Assembly (NCBI RefSeq): GCF_037992945.1
Contig: NZ_CP150304.1
Coordinates: forward strand, 4,095,501-4,159,500
Reading direction: 5' to 3'
DNA: 64,000 nt
From: Peribacillus sp. FSL E2-0218
GTDB taxonomy: Bacteria > Bacillota > Bacilli > Bacillales > DSM-1321
Shown here: positions 52,087 through 61,253 of the stretch, piece by piece
Position numbering within the stretch: position 1 is the first letter of the stretch
Layout of the letters: the number at the start of each line of letters is the position of its first letter
Made by a program: the position numbers and the translations under genes
Notes under the pieces: model-generated
Databases searched by the model: none
What the model saw: the letters and a program-made list of their open reading frames with translations, nothing else
What the model was told of the DNA's origin: nothing

Positions 52087-53622
52087 ATGAAGAAAGCTTT
52101 TGAGAAAGCGCAGCAGTTCGGTAAATCTTTTATGCTCCCGATTGCCGTTTTACCAGCGGCCGGATTATTGCTGGGAATCGGCGGTGCTCTTTCCAATCCT
52201 AATACAGTTGAGGCTTATCCATTTTTGGATTTTGCCTGGTTGCAGGCTATATTCACGATCATGAGCTCTGCAGGCAATATCGTTTTCGCCAACTTGCCTG
52301 TCATCTTTGCCGTCGGCGTCGCCGTAGGCTTAGCGCGTTCGGATAAAGGGACCGCTGCCCTGGCAGCCATGATCGGCTACTTCGTGATGAATAGCTCGAT
52401 CAATGCACTGCTTCAAATAACCGGGGAGCTTGCCAAGGATAATTTGGCTGGTGCCGGACAGGGAATGGCTGTTGGGATCCAGACACTGGAGACTGGGGTG
52501 TTCGGCGGTATCATAGTTGGTATCACCGCGGCATTTTTGCATAATAAATATAATAAAATTCAGCTTCCACAAGTATTGGGATTCTTCGGGGGCTCCCGTT
52601 TCATCCCCATCATCGTTTCATTCGCATCCATCCTGGTCGGAGCCTTATTGTTTGTCGTATGGCCTTACTTCCAGCTTTTCATTAACCAGCTTGGTGCACT
52701 GGTAACGAGCACAGGAACGATTGGAACCTTCTTCTACGGATTCATTTTGCGCATGCTTGGGCCGTTAGGGCTTCACCATATCTTCTATCTCCCTTTCTGG
52801 CAAACTGCTTTAGGCGGAACGATGGAGATCAAAGGCCAGCTTGTAAGCGGAACGCAGAATATCTTCTTCGCCCAATTGGCCGATCCAACTACGACCAAGT
52901 ACTATGAAGGGGTATCACGGTTCATGTCAGGACGGTTCATCACGATGATGTTTGGTTTGCCTGGAGCGGCATTGGCCATCTATCATTGTGCTAAACCAAA
53001 AAACAAGAAGGTAGTGGCCGGTTTGCTTCTTTCAGCAGCCTTAACGTCCTTCTTAACGGGCATTACCGAGCCGTTGGAGTTCAGTTTCTTATTCGTCGCT
53101 CCGATCCTTTATGTATTTCATGCCATATTCGACGGCTTGGCGTTCATGATGGCAGATATATTCAATATCACGATCGGTCAAACCTTCTCTGGAGGCTTTA
53201 TCGATTTCACCTTATTCGGGATACTCCAGGGGATCAGTAAAACTAATTGGATTTATGTCCTAGTAGTGGGCATTCCATGGTTCTTCCTTTACTACTTCAC
53301 GTTCAAGTTCTTGATCAAGAGAAAGAACTTAAAAGTGGTTGGCCGTGAAGAGGAGGAACAAGCCGTCTCGCAACAAGTGGCGGCATCGGAAAGAACCGAG
53401 ACCATTGTCGAGGGCTTGGGCGGACAGGAAAATATCGAGATCGTCGATTGCTGTGCAACTCGCTTGCGCGTCACGGTAAAGGATGAAGCTTTGGTAAAAG
53501 AAGACGTCATCAAACAAACCGGTTCCAAGGGCGTCGTCAAACAAGGAAAAGGCATTCAAATCGTTTACGGACCACAAGTAACGATCATCAAAAATGAAGT
53601 GGAAGAGTATTTGGGCCACTAA
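52087..53622 (+). CDS. PTS transporter subunit IICB (glucose/N-acetylhexosamine type)
   Basis: 511 residues: a IIC domain of about 400 residues and about ten membrane segments (start QQFGKSFMLPIAVLPAAGLLLG; GLHHIFYLPFWQTALGG; GITEPLEFSFLFVAPILY), then a IIB domain with the phospho-Cys in EIVDCCATRLRVTV near residue 457. No IIA domain is attached. AAGGGAGGA precedes the ATG. With nanE directly downstream, N-acetylmannosamine or a related amino sugar is the likely substrate. Confidence 0.85.
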   Translation: MKKAFEKAQQFGKSFMLPIAVLPAAGLLLGIGGALSNPNTVEAYPFLDFAWLQAIFTIMSSAGNIVFANLPVIFAVGVAVGLARSDKGTAALAAMIGYFVMNSSINALLQITGELAKDNLAGAGQGMAVGIQTLETGVFGGIIVGITAAFLHNKYNKIQLPQVLGFFGGSRFIPIIVSFASILVGALLFVVWPYFQLFINQLGALVTSTGTIGTFFYGFILRMLGPLGLHHIFYLPFWQTALGGTMEIKGQLVSGTQNIFFAQLADPTTTKYYEGVSRFMSGRFITMMFGLPGAALAIYHCAKPKNKKVVAGLLLSAALTSFLTGITEPLEFSFLFVAPILYVFHAIFDGLAFMMADIFNITIGQTFSGGFIDFTLFGILQGISKTNWIYVLVVGIPWFFLYYFTFKFLIKRKNLKVVGREEEEQAVSQQVAASERTETIVEGLGGQENIEIVDCCATRLRVTVKDEALVKEDVIKQTGSKGVVKQGKGIQIVYGPQVTIIKNEVEEYLGH

Positions 53623-53654
53623 GCGGATAGATAAACGATAAGGGAGTGTTACAC

Positions 53655-54344
53655 ATGCAAAATGTGCTGGATACCATTCATAAGGGATTGATCGTGTCTT
53701 GTCAGGCATTGGAGAATGAGCCGCTGCACAGTTCTTTCATCATGGGGCGCATGGCTGTCGCCGCAAAGGAAGGCGGTGCGAAATGCATTCGCGCTAACTC
53801 TGTAGCCGATATAATCGAGATCAAGAAAAATGTCGACCTGCCAGTCATCGGGATCATTAAACAGGTCTATGGACAAAACGATGTCTATATCACCCCTACC
53901 ATGACGGAAATCGATGCATTGATGGAAACGAAAGCAGAAATCATTGCGACCGATGCGACTGCGCGTGTACGGCCGGACGGCAAAACGTTAAAGCAGTTTT
54001 ACGATGAAATACGGGCAAAATATCCAGATGTTTTGCTCATGGCCGATGTATCCTCCAAAGAGGAGGCCATATACGCCGACCAATTAGGATTCGACATTGT
54101 CGCGCCTACTTTATACGGCTATACAAACGAAACGAGCGGCCAGAAAATTTATCACGACAACTATGCTGTGCTGAAGGAAATCGTAAGCGCCGTGAAAAAG
54201 GCAAAAGTCATCGCTGAAGGGAATGTCATTACCCCGGAAATCGCGCGTTCCGTATTGGATATGAACGTACATGCAGTAGTAGTCGGGGGCGCCATCACCA
54301 GGCCCCAGCAAATCACTAAAAGATTCGTCGATGCGATTCAATGA
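53655..54344 (+). CDS. nanE: N-acetylmannosamine-6-phosphate 2-epimerase
   Basis: 229 residues from the ATG at 53655 (GGGAGTG 6 nt upstream; an in-frame GTG at 53646 overlaps that site). TIM-barrel NanE with SCQALENEPLHSSFIMGRMA, GAKCIRANSVADI, GIIKQVYG and VVVGGAITRPQQIT. It converts ManNAc-6-phosphate to GlcNAc-6-phosphate, which NagA/NagB (not in the window) would process. Second gene of the operon, followed by a perfect terminator. Confidence 0.9.
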   Translation: MQNVLDTIHKGLIVSCQALENEPLHSSFIMGRMAVAAKEGGAKCIRANSVADIIEIKKNVDLPVIGIIKQVYGQNDVYITPTMTEIDALMETKAEIIATDATARVRPDGKTLKQFYDEIRAKYPDVLLMADVSSKEEAIYADQLGFDIVAPTLYGYTNETSGQKIYHDNYAVLKEIVSAVKKAKVIAEGNVITPEIARSVLDMNVHAVVVGGAITRPQQITKRFVDAIQ

Positions 54345-54389
54345 GTGAGAGTCATGGGATACGTCGAACTTGAAAAAAACGTTAAACGA

Positions 54390-54426
54390 AGAGATGGTAT
54401 GAGTAAAACTCATACCATCTCTTTTT
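54390..54426 (+). terminator. Terminator of the PTS-nanE operon
   Basis: Perfect 14-bp stem AGAGATGGTATGAG / CTCATACCATCTCT with a 5-nt loop and T-run. Confidence 0.9.
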
Positions 54427-54596
54427 GTATGCAACAACTGTTATCCCTAACTAAAACAACCCCTAAGGGAAGGGAATGAAGAAGGCGGACATTTTATGGA
54501 TGCACCAGCAAAATCGCGAATAACACCGACATTCCTAGTAAAAGCCAATATGTGGTCTTCGGGCACTTATAATTAACGGCATGACCGCTCCGTTAG

Positions 54597-54634
54597 AAAA
54601 AAGAACTATGCCCCTAACTCAAGGCATAGTTCTT
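54597..54634 (-). terminator. Terminator of the aspartase gene
   Basis: Perfect 12-bp stem AAGAACTATGCC / GGCATAGTTCTT with T residues on the minus strand. Confidence 0.85.
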
Positions 54635-54664
54635 CGAAGAAACATCTCATTCTACACTTATTCC

Positions 54665-56092
54665 TTATTCCCGATCGAAAAGAGAAGCGCCCGCTATACC
54701 CGGCTTCGTCATTTCATAAGGGTTTAGGATCAAATCCAATTCTGCTTCGGTCAACACATCATACTGCAGGCAAAGCTCGCGAACGGATTTGCCTTTCAAG
54801 ATCGCTTCACGCGCGATACGTGAAACGACTTCATATCCTAGATGCGGATTGACGGCCGTGATCACGCCAACGCTTTTTTCGACATATTCTTTCAAGCGTT
54901 CCTCATTTGCTTCAATACCTGCCAAGCAATAATCGGTGAATACGTTGAAGGCATTGTTCATGATGCTGATCGATTGCAATAAATTGAATACGAGTACAGG
55001 CTCCATTACGTTCAATTCCAATTGACCTGCTTCAGAGGCGAGGCAAATCGTATTATCGTTCCCAATTACTTGGAAAGCTACTTGGTTGATCAATTCAGGC
55101 ATGACCGGATTCACTTTTCCAGGCATGATCGATGAACCTGGTTGACGTGCAGGAAGCGTGATTTCCCCTAATCCAGCTCTTGGTCCTGAAGCCATCAAAC
55201 GTAAGTCGTTCGCGATTTTTGACATATTCATCATACATACTTTCAAGGCAGCCGATACTTCGGTATAAGCATCCGTGTTTTGTGTGCCATCCACTAAGTG
55301 TTCTGCACCAACAAGCGGCATTTCACTGATTTCAGCTAAATATTTCACGACGTTTTCGATATAACGCGGATCGGCATTCAAACCGGTTCCGACTGCTGTG
55401 GCTCCCATGTTCACTTCATATAGATGCTGGCGTGATTGGCTGATTCTTTTTATATCCCGCTCCAGCACACGGCTATATGCCTCGAATTCTTGGCCGAGAC
55501 GAATAGGCACGGCATCCTGAAGGTGAGTACGGCCCATTTTGATGACGTGATCGAATTGTTTCGCTTTCGCTTTAAAGACGGACCCCATCTTCGTCATCGT
55601 TTCCAGTAAACGCTCTAATAATCGCAGTGTCGAAATATGAATGGCCGTCGGGAAGACGTCATTGGTCGACTGTGACATGTTGACGTGGCTGTTCGGACTG
55701 ACTTTGCTATAGTCGCCTTTATCGTGCCCCATCAGTTCTATGGCCCGATTGGCAACGATTTCATTAATGTTCATATTCATCGATGTGCCGGCGCCGCCCT
55801 GAATTGGATCGACGATGAAATACTCATGCCAATTCCCTTCAATCACTTCATCAGAAGCCTTCACGATACTATTCCCTATACCCTCATACAAACGCTTTGT
55901 GTCCATGTTGGCTAACGCCGCCGCTTTCTTTATCATCGCCAATGCACGAATCATCTCTTCATTGACTTTGTATCCGGTAATCGGAAAATTTTCTACAGCG
56001 CGTAAAGTCTGAATTCCATAGTACACATTTGCCGGAATTGCCTTTTCACCAAGAAAGTCTTTCTCAATACGGATTGCTTTCTCATCTATCAT
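54665..56092 (-). CDS. aspA: Aspartate ammonia-lyase
   Basis: 475 residues from the ATG at 56090-56092, the usual aspartase length; GGGGG lies 9 nt upstream. The open frame extends 49 codons to a TTG without family similarity. Fumarase/aspartase superfamily: QGGAGTSMNMNINEI, SQSTNDVFPTA, the GRTHLQDAVP loop and the signature GSSIMPGKVNPV (catalytic Ser). It deaminates aspartate to fumarate and ammonia. Convergent with nanE and divergent from the RpiR gene. Confidence 0.87.
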   Translation of the reverse strand: MIDEKAIRIEKDFLGEKAIPANVYYGIQTLRAVENFPITGYKVNEEMIRALAMIKKAAALANMDTKRLYEGIGNSIVKASDEVIEGNWHEYFIVDPIQGGAGTSMNMNINEIVANRAIELMGHDKGDYSKVSPNSHVNMSQSTNDVFPTAIHISTLRLLERLLETMTKMGSVFKAKAKQFDHVIKMGRTHLQDAVPIRLGQEFEAYSRVLERDIKRISQSRQHLYEVNMGATAVGTGLNADPRYIENVVKYLAEISEMPLVGAEHLVDGTQNTDAYTEVSAALKVCMMNMSKIANDLRLMASGPRAGLGEITLPARQPGSSIMPGKVNPVMPELINQVAFQVIGNDNTICLASEAGQLELNVMEPVLVFNLLQSISIMNNAFNVFTDYCLAGIEANEERLKEYVEKSVGVITAVNPHLGYEVVSRIAREAILKGKSVRELCLQYDVLTEAELDLILNPYEMTKPGIAGASLFDRE

Positions 56093-56817
56093 TCCTTGAT
56101 CCCCCATGTTTTTAAAAAGTAATTTTTTCAATTTGTGCATCACATCAGTTTTGGAACGGTTGGCTCCATCGTCATCTAACCTGGGACGAGCCTTATTTTC
56201 TTTCGCTCCCGCTCCCCTACCATCCTGTAGTTTGGACAACAGATATGCAACACTCCCCTAACTCCATACATTTCTCAAAAATGTTTTCCAAGGAATACTA
56301 TAACACCCCATCATTCACTTTCAAATCGATCTTTTTCATTGATCAGAAAACAAGGAATCTTGGCTCCGTTATTGGGGTGAACCTTAACCAATCCAGTCCC
56401 ACGGAAGGTACGTAACGCAACTTCCTCATTCTTAGAGAAATGGACAATCTAATTATACTAGATTTTATAATTTTATATAGGAATAATATTTAAGTGGTTT
56501 TTTTCTCCCATTATCCTTGGATGATACACTCATCTTTTCGCGAAAACGGCATCGGGAAATACGGATAAATGGAGTATTTTTTCATTCCACCCACTGAATT
56601 GGCTGATTTCCATTAGAATATCTTCCTACAACTTCATTGTTTTGTCCAGTATAATAAAACGCTTCCAAGCAAGAAATCCGCCTTCCTTGTTTGAACAGGC
56701 TGAAATATGACAGGTTTGACGATCGATCGCCATCATTAAAAGATATCGGTTATTGACGTCCTTCCTGGATACATTAAACTATACATAGAATCTATTTTGC
56801 CTGGAATGGGTGGTCAT
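56093..56817. other. Long divergent intergenic region
   Basis: About 720 bp between the aspartase and RpiR genes. Part of it (56093-56239) is an open but non-homologous 5' extension of the aspartase frame. A TATAAT lies at 56651-56656 facing the RpiR gene, without a clear -35. No ORF, RNA gene or convincing operator was recognised. Confidence 0.4.
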
Positions 56818-57660
56818 TTGGAATATTTAGCAGAAAACCTCATATATGGAATCGAATGCAGCATGAGTAAATTCACCAAGACGGAAGAAGAATTAGCCAA
56901 CTATATTCTGCAGCGCCCTGAGGAAGTGAGTCAGTTAACCATTAGTCAAATCGCCAAAAAACTGCATATTTCGCCGGCAACGATCACTCGTTTCTGCCAG
57001 AAATTAGCTTTTTCCGGTTTCAATGAGTTTAAGCATGAGTTAAAACGATTCGTCGACCTTCGCAATTCGCCGATACATATGAAGGATCTCAAGCAGGTCG
57101 ATTATTTCGCGAAATTATATCAAGATCACATGAGCATCATCGATGATACCTTTCATATCACTTCTTATGAGGATATCGAAAAAGCGGTCTCTTTCCTTAC
57201 GAATGCAAAAAGGATACATGTCTACGGAATTGGCAGCTCAGGTATAGCCGCTCATGAGTTCAAATCGAAGTTTTTCAGGATCGGCCTGTCTGTAGAAGCG
57301 ATAACGGACCCCCATCAGTCGATGATGGATGCCGCTTTAAGCAACCAGGAAAGTGTTGTCATCGGCATTTCCATTAGCGGTGCGACAAAAGAGGTCATCC
57401 GCGCGATGAAAATCGCCAAGAAGCAAGGCGCCCTGATCTTGGTTTTCACAGGCAATAAGAATTCCGAGCTCTCACGGTTAAGTGACCTATCGTTATTGGT
57501 CACAAGCAAAAACAGCATGCATATGGGGCAGAACATCTCTCCCTTGCTGCCGCTCCTATTGCTTTTCGATTTACTTTATACCGAGTTGGTTTCAAAGGAT
57601 TATAAAAACAGGATCGGCATCAGGGAAAAAACCTTGCAGGCATTAACGGACACCCACTGA
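56818..57660 (+). CDS. RpiR/MurR family transcriptional regulator
   Basis: 280 residues from a TTG at 56818 (LEYLAENL), preceded by GGGTGG; earlier in-frame TTG and ATG codons lack a site. N-terminal HTH_6 domain (EEVSQLTISQIAKKLHISPATITRFCQKL) and a C-terminal SIS sugar-phosphate-binding domain (VYGIGSSGIAAHEFKSKF; GISISGATKEVIRAM). Such regulators respond to sugar phosphates, so it probably controls the nearby amino-sugar PTS-nanE operon. Confidence 0.83.
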   Translation: MEYLAENLIYGIECSMSKFTKTEEELANYILQRPEEVSQLTISQIAKKLHISPATITRFCQKLAFSGFNEFKHELKRFVDLRNSPIHMKDLKQVDYFAKLYQDHMSIIDDTFHITSYEDIEKAVSFLTNAKRIHVYGIGSSGIAAHEFKSKFFRIGLSVEAITDPHQSMMDAALSNQESVVIGISISGATKEVIRAMKIAKKQGALILVFTGNKNSELSRLSDLSLLVTSKNSMHMGQNISPLLPLLLLFDLLYTELVSKDYKNRIGIREKTLQALTDTH

Positions 57661-57680
57661 ATCTTACTTCCCTCCAAATA

Positions 57681-57720
57681 ACGAAGGCCACCCTTCCCAA
57701 ACAGGGACGGTGGCCTTCGT
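57681..57720. terminator. Bidirectional terminator, RpiR gene and TOMM operon
   Basis: Perfect 12-bp stem ACGAAGGCCACC / GGTGGCCTTCGT between the convergent RpiR gene and the SagB-type gene, with T-rich flank on the plus side. Confidence 0.75.
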
Positions 57721-57729
57721 TTCATTCGT

Positions 57730-59286
57730 TTAGCTATGCAGTCCCCCCTTAAGCCATGGGCGATTGCGGTACGCTCCGATCGGGATTTGGATCAGGGATG
57801 TTTTCCCTTGAGATCCGCCCATCTTATAAAGCTCATCACACATATTGACGTCGAACCCCAGCAGCGGATGCCCATTCATTCCGAGGGCAGATGCCGCCAA
57901 CAATATTCGTTGCACGAGCATCCCCGCCTCCATTTGCTGGATCCGGTATCCCCTGTATCCAAGCTGAGACTTGAAGTACGTCCGATCACCCGCCACATGG
58001 ATGCAGATCGGGACTTGCTGAAAATTCAAGACATCGAGGGACATTCCGCACTGCAATCGAGCCCGATGATCTCCTGGCCTTATCAGCCTCAATGAATGTG
58101 TCGTCCTTTCATACAGGTAGGCACCATCCTCCATATCTTCTACATTATATAAGCTTGCATAGATGGTTACGCGATGCTCATTGTCTTCATCCAGGTCATT
58201 TTGATAGGTGAACGCGGCTGTTGCCTCTTGAAGGAGAAGGGCGAGCCGCTCTTGACTTACCTTTTCTAAAATGAAGTCCATTTCCGGGGAAAAGCGCTTT
58301 TTGCAAACCGATGCCAAATCATAGGACATTCTCTTCACGATAGGCAGGGCGATTACATGTCCCTCGCATTCCCCTTGTTCCCTGGCTTCAACAGGCCGAA
58401 TCATTTGACTGGATTCGATCATCGATGCTCCATTCATTTTCGTTAACAACGGGAAATCCCTGACCACAAGCGATCGAACATAGTGTTCCGGCCGGATAAG
58501 GGGCAATTCCAGACACAAATCGGTCGCAGTGGCATCCTCCCCTGTATCCTCATCCTTCTCCAGTTTTATTGGTTCCTTCGATAAGGCAATCATCGCATAG
58601 GCGCTTTCTTCCTCCTCCGATAGTCCAAGAAGATGATTGATGGCACGATCCAGGAATTGAAAGCACACCCTCGTCTTCATGCCGAACCGTTTTGCCACTT
58701 CCAGCAGTTGTCCGATAAGCACGCCAGCATCAAGACCTTGCAGCCGATATGAGAAATTATTATATTTATAAAAATTTTTCCAGAACATCGTCGATACAAA
58801 TACGGCGCCAAAACAAGCGGATGCATTGAAGCGGTCACCTAGGGCCTTGATTAAATATGAATCAAAATTCCCTTCCCGCAACAGCACCAATCGATGGTGG
58901 GCTGCATCATAATGGTACACGCCGTCCGGGAATTCCTCCGTCTTCAAGTATACGTACAGCTCACTTGGATACAGCGCTCCCCCTGATGGGGGGAAGCGCC
59001 GGAATGACTGCATCAGGTCATCGGGATCCGAGGCTCTCTGCGCTTGGCTGATTTGGGTAAGACCATAGGCATACCAAAGAAAATGGCCGATTACGCTTCC
59101 GTCAGGCTTCGAAAACCTGGCGGATCCATCCAGTGCAAGCGGAACCTCCAGCGACAATGGGAACTGTGGCAAGTCACGGTAAAGCTTGAACGTAAGCGGT
59201 GCATCATCCCAATCCACTTCCCAATCAGGCGGACTTGCCTTTTCAATGTCAAAATGCAAATTATGAAGAAATGTCTCTAAACTCAT
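57730..59286 (-). CDS. SagB-type FMN dehydrogenase (TOMM azoline oxidase)
   Basis: 518 residues containing two nitroreductase-like halves (about 60-260 and 310-510). Each half has the SagB layout: RRFPPSGGALYPSELYVYLK and later LQGLDAGVLIGQLLEVAKRFGM in the first; QLGYRGYRIQQMEAGMLVQR in the second. SagB enzymes oxidise azolines, made by the cyclodehydratase, to thiazoles or oxazoles with FMN. AGGAGG lies 7 nt before the ATG. Third gene of the maturation operon, 23 nt after the YcaO gene. Confidence 0.85.
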   Translation of the reverse strand: MSLETFLHNLHFDIEKASPPDWEVDWDDAPLTFKLYRDLPQFPLSLEVPLALDGSARFSKPDGSVIGHFLWYAYGLTQISQAQRASDPDDLMQSFRRFPPSGGALYPSELYVYLKTEEFPDGVYHYDAAHHRLVLLREGNFDSYLIKALGDRFNASACFGAVFVSTMFWKNFYKYNNFSYRLQGLDAGVLIGQLLEVAKRFGMKTRVCFQFLDRAINHLLGLSEEEESAYAMIALSKEPIKLEKDEDTGEDATATDLCLELPLIRPEHYVRSLVVRDFPLLTKMNGASMIESSQMIRPVEAREQGECEGHVIALPIVKRMSYDLASVCKKRFSPEMDFILEKVSQERLALLLQEATAAFTYQNDLDEDNEHRVTIYASLYNVEDMEDGAYLYERTTHSLRLIRPGDHRARLQCGMSLDVLNFQQVPICIHVAGDRTYFKSQLGYRGYRIQQMEAGMLVQRILLAASALGMNGHPLLGFDVNMCDELYKMGGSQGKTSLIQIPIGAYRNRPWLKGGLHS

Positions 59287-59309
59287 CCCCCTACCTCCTT
59301 AATCCACCT

Positions 59310-61253
59310 TTATGGAAACGGATGCGGATGCGGGTTGAGCTGTTCGAATGCAAGCGGCCGTTTTACATATCCAAGTTCCATTGGTACCCTGAGTACCCGC
59401 TCAAGTCCTGTCACCCGTGTAAGATGATGGCCGAATGTCATCGGCAGCATTCCCGGAATCAGCACTTTGACGCAATGTAATCCATTACGCTCGATTTCAG
59501 GCGTCGTCTGATCCACCACGATCACCTCGAGCTTCAAGCGGCGAAACTCCTCAAGAATAGTTTGCAGTTCATCAGTCAAGTCCTGATGTTTCTCGATTTC
59601 CCCGAATTCTTCAGCAAACGTCCGCAAGGGGCGTTCCGGTTTCAATAAAAAATCCAGTCGTGCCTCCGATTGCGGCAAACCGTACAGGATGCCATGATCA
59701 TCCATTTTCCGTACAAGGGAGGAGTCCTGGAACATTTTCTCGATTTCCTCCTTGTCTTCCTCCAACTTCTCGTCAAGGGTCAGCATCATGCCCGCCAACT
59801 CGAAAACCGCGCTTTTCACCGCCCGGACCGGGTCAAGATGGGCCCCGGCCGCACATATGAGATTCAATCCTCTTTCTTTCCTGTTTTTCGCCAGTGCCCA
59901 TACACTCGGAATACCGTGTTCCATCGTCGAATTGAACAGCTGGATATCATATCCGGCGGCTGCCTTTGCCCTGTCTATCATCAATTCCAGCTCTTTATCA
60001 TTGGCCGAATAGGGGTCGATCCGGTTAAGAGGAAGCTGTGCATACCATGTCATCAGAAACGAATCACGTTCCGCCACTTCCATGATTCCGTAGAAAATGG
60101 CCTCCTCCAAACTGCCGCCAAGAGCGCACCCATTGGAGGTTTCATAGACAAACCCGTTTCCACAGCCCAAGCTGTAATAGGAGAGCAGCTCTGGAACCAA
60201 AATCGGCCGCTCCTGCATGAACGAATATCCCCATACCCAATCTATCGAGCGGTCAGGATCGAACGGTTGAAACGGAAAATCTGGCTGTGCATAATTCTTC
60301 TCTGCGTGAACGCCTATCTTGATTGGATCAAGCGCTTGATCTTTCAGGTTGTTGTAGCTGTCATGCACCACGGTCCTCTTGCCGCGCGGCTCCATTCCGC
60401 AATACCTCTCAAGTCCCTCCAATATGGCCGTCATCTCGCTTGCTGCATAGGAAAGCGTCCGCCCAGCCGTCCCCTCATCGCCTATGAACAAAGGCAAATT
60501 AACACTGACATCGGCAAATGGCGGAATGAGGTCTATCATTTTACTATTGAGGAAACCCGTGCGAGTGTCCAAATAATCCCTGGCCAAAACTTTACCCAGG
60601 TCCTCCATTGAACGGGTACGGTAACTGCCGGGGCTGATTTTCGGGCTTGGCTGCAAGGATATCCTTGCCCGATTCATCGAGTCATCGGGCAATTGACTGC
60701 AAACCGGACACAATGGATCAGGTAAAAATGAATGCCACGACCCATTAAGTGTTTTCAGATGGATGAATGCCACCCGCCCCTCAGAACGGGGTTGATCGCC
60801 GCCCATCGCCTTCCTTACTTCCTCCCCAATCAAATGAGACATCTGCAACAGACCTGAGCGCGACGCTGCGGCATCCCGCCCGATCCCGCCATTTTCCAGG
60901 AGCTGCTTTTTGATGCCCCACATTTCCTTTCGGTCACGCCCGGCCATGAGCTGCCTCAGGTCGGCACATTGGGAGCAGCCGGGTATGCCCGCTCGCACCA
61001 GCGGGCCGACCACACCTTCTCCAAATGATACGAACCCTCTCAGCCAAGGAATGTTTTGTGACCTTGCCATCTCTTCCGCCTTCAAATGGACGGCGGGATC
61101 CCAGGCATCCTGCAGCACCAGGAGCAAAGCGGTGTCCTTAGGAATTCCTGCCGTGAAATCGGATAGGCGATGGACCTGATATGTGCCGGATAAGTCCCGA
61201 TGAATCTGGTCGGCCAATACGCCTTCCCCGACAACCGATACGTCAGCTTTCAC
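59310..61253 (-). CDS. TOMM cyclodehydratase, fused leader-binding and YcaO domains
   Basis: 647 residues. The N-terminal part (about 1-220) is a ThiF/ocin-like leader-binding region with two Cys-x-x-Cys pairs (GCSQC near 95, CPVC near 185), probably zinc-binding. The C-terminal YcaO/SagD part has the ATP-site motifs ASEMTAILEGLERYCG and GCALGGSLEEAIFYGIMEVAERD and ends in PHPHPFP, the PxPxP tail of azoline-forming YcaO proteins. It cyclises Cys (and Ser/Thr) of the precursor using ATP. GTG start, overlapping the preceding stop by 4 nt. Confidence 0.87.
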   Translation of the reverse strand: MKADVSVVGEGVLADQIHRDLSGTYQVHRLSDFTAGIPKDTALLLVLQDAWDPAVHLKAEEMARSQNIPWLRGFVSFGEGVVGPLVRAGIPGCSQCADLRQLMAGRDRKEMWGIKKQLLENGGIGRDAAASRSGLLQMSHLIGEEVRKAMGGDQPRSEGRVAFIHLKTLNGSWHSFLPDPLCPVCSQLPDDSMNRARISLQPSPKISPGSYRTRSMEDLGKVLARDYLDTRTGFLNSKMIDLIPPFADVSVNLPLFIGDEGTAGRTLSYAASEMTAILEGLERYCGMEPRGKRTVVHDSYNNLKDQALDPIKIGVHAEKNYAQPDFPFQPFDPDRSIDWVWGYSFMQERPILVPELLSYYSLGCGNGFVYETSNGCALGGSLEEAIFYGIMEVAERDSFLMTWYAQLPLNRIDPYSANDKELELMIDRAKAAAGYDIQLFNSTMEHGIPSVWALAKNRKERGLNLICAAGAHLDPVRAVKSAVFELAGMMLTLDEKLEEDKEEIEKMFQDSSLVRKMDDHGILYGLPQSEARLDFLLKPERPLRTFAEEFGEIEKHQDLTDELQTILEEFRRLKLEVIVVDQTTPEIERNGLHCVKVLIPGMLPMTFGHHLTRVTGLERVLRVPMELGYVKRPLAFEQLNPHPHPFP

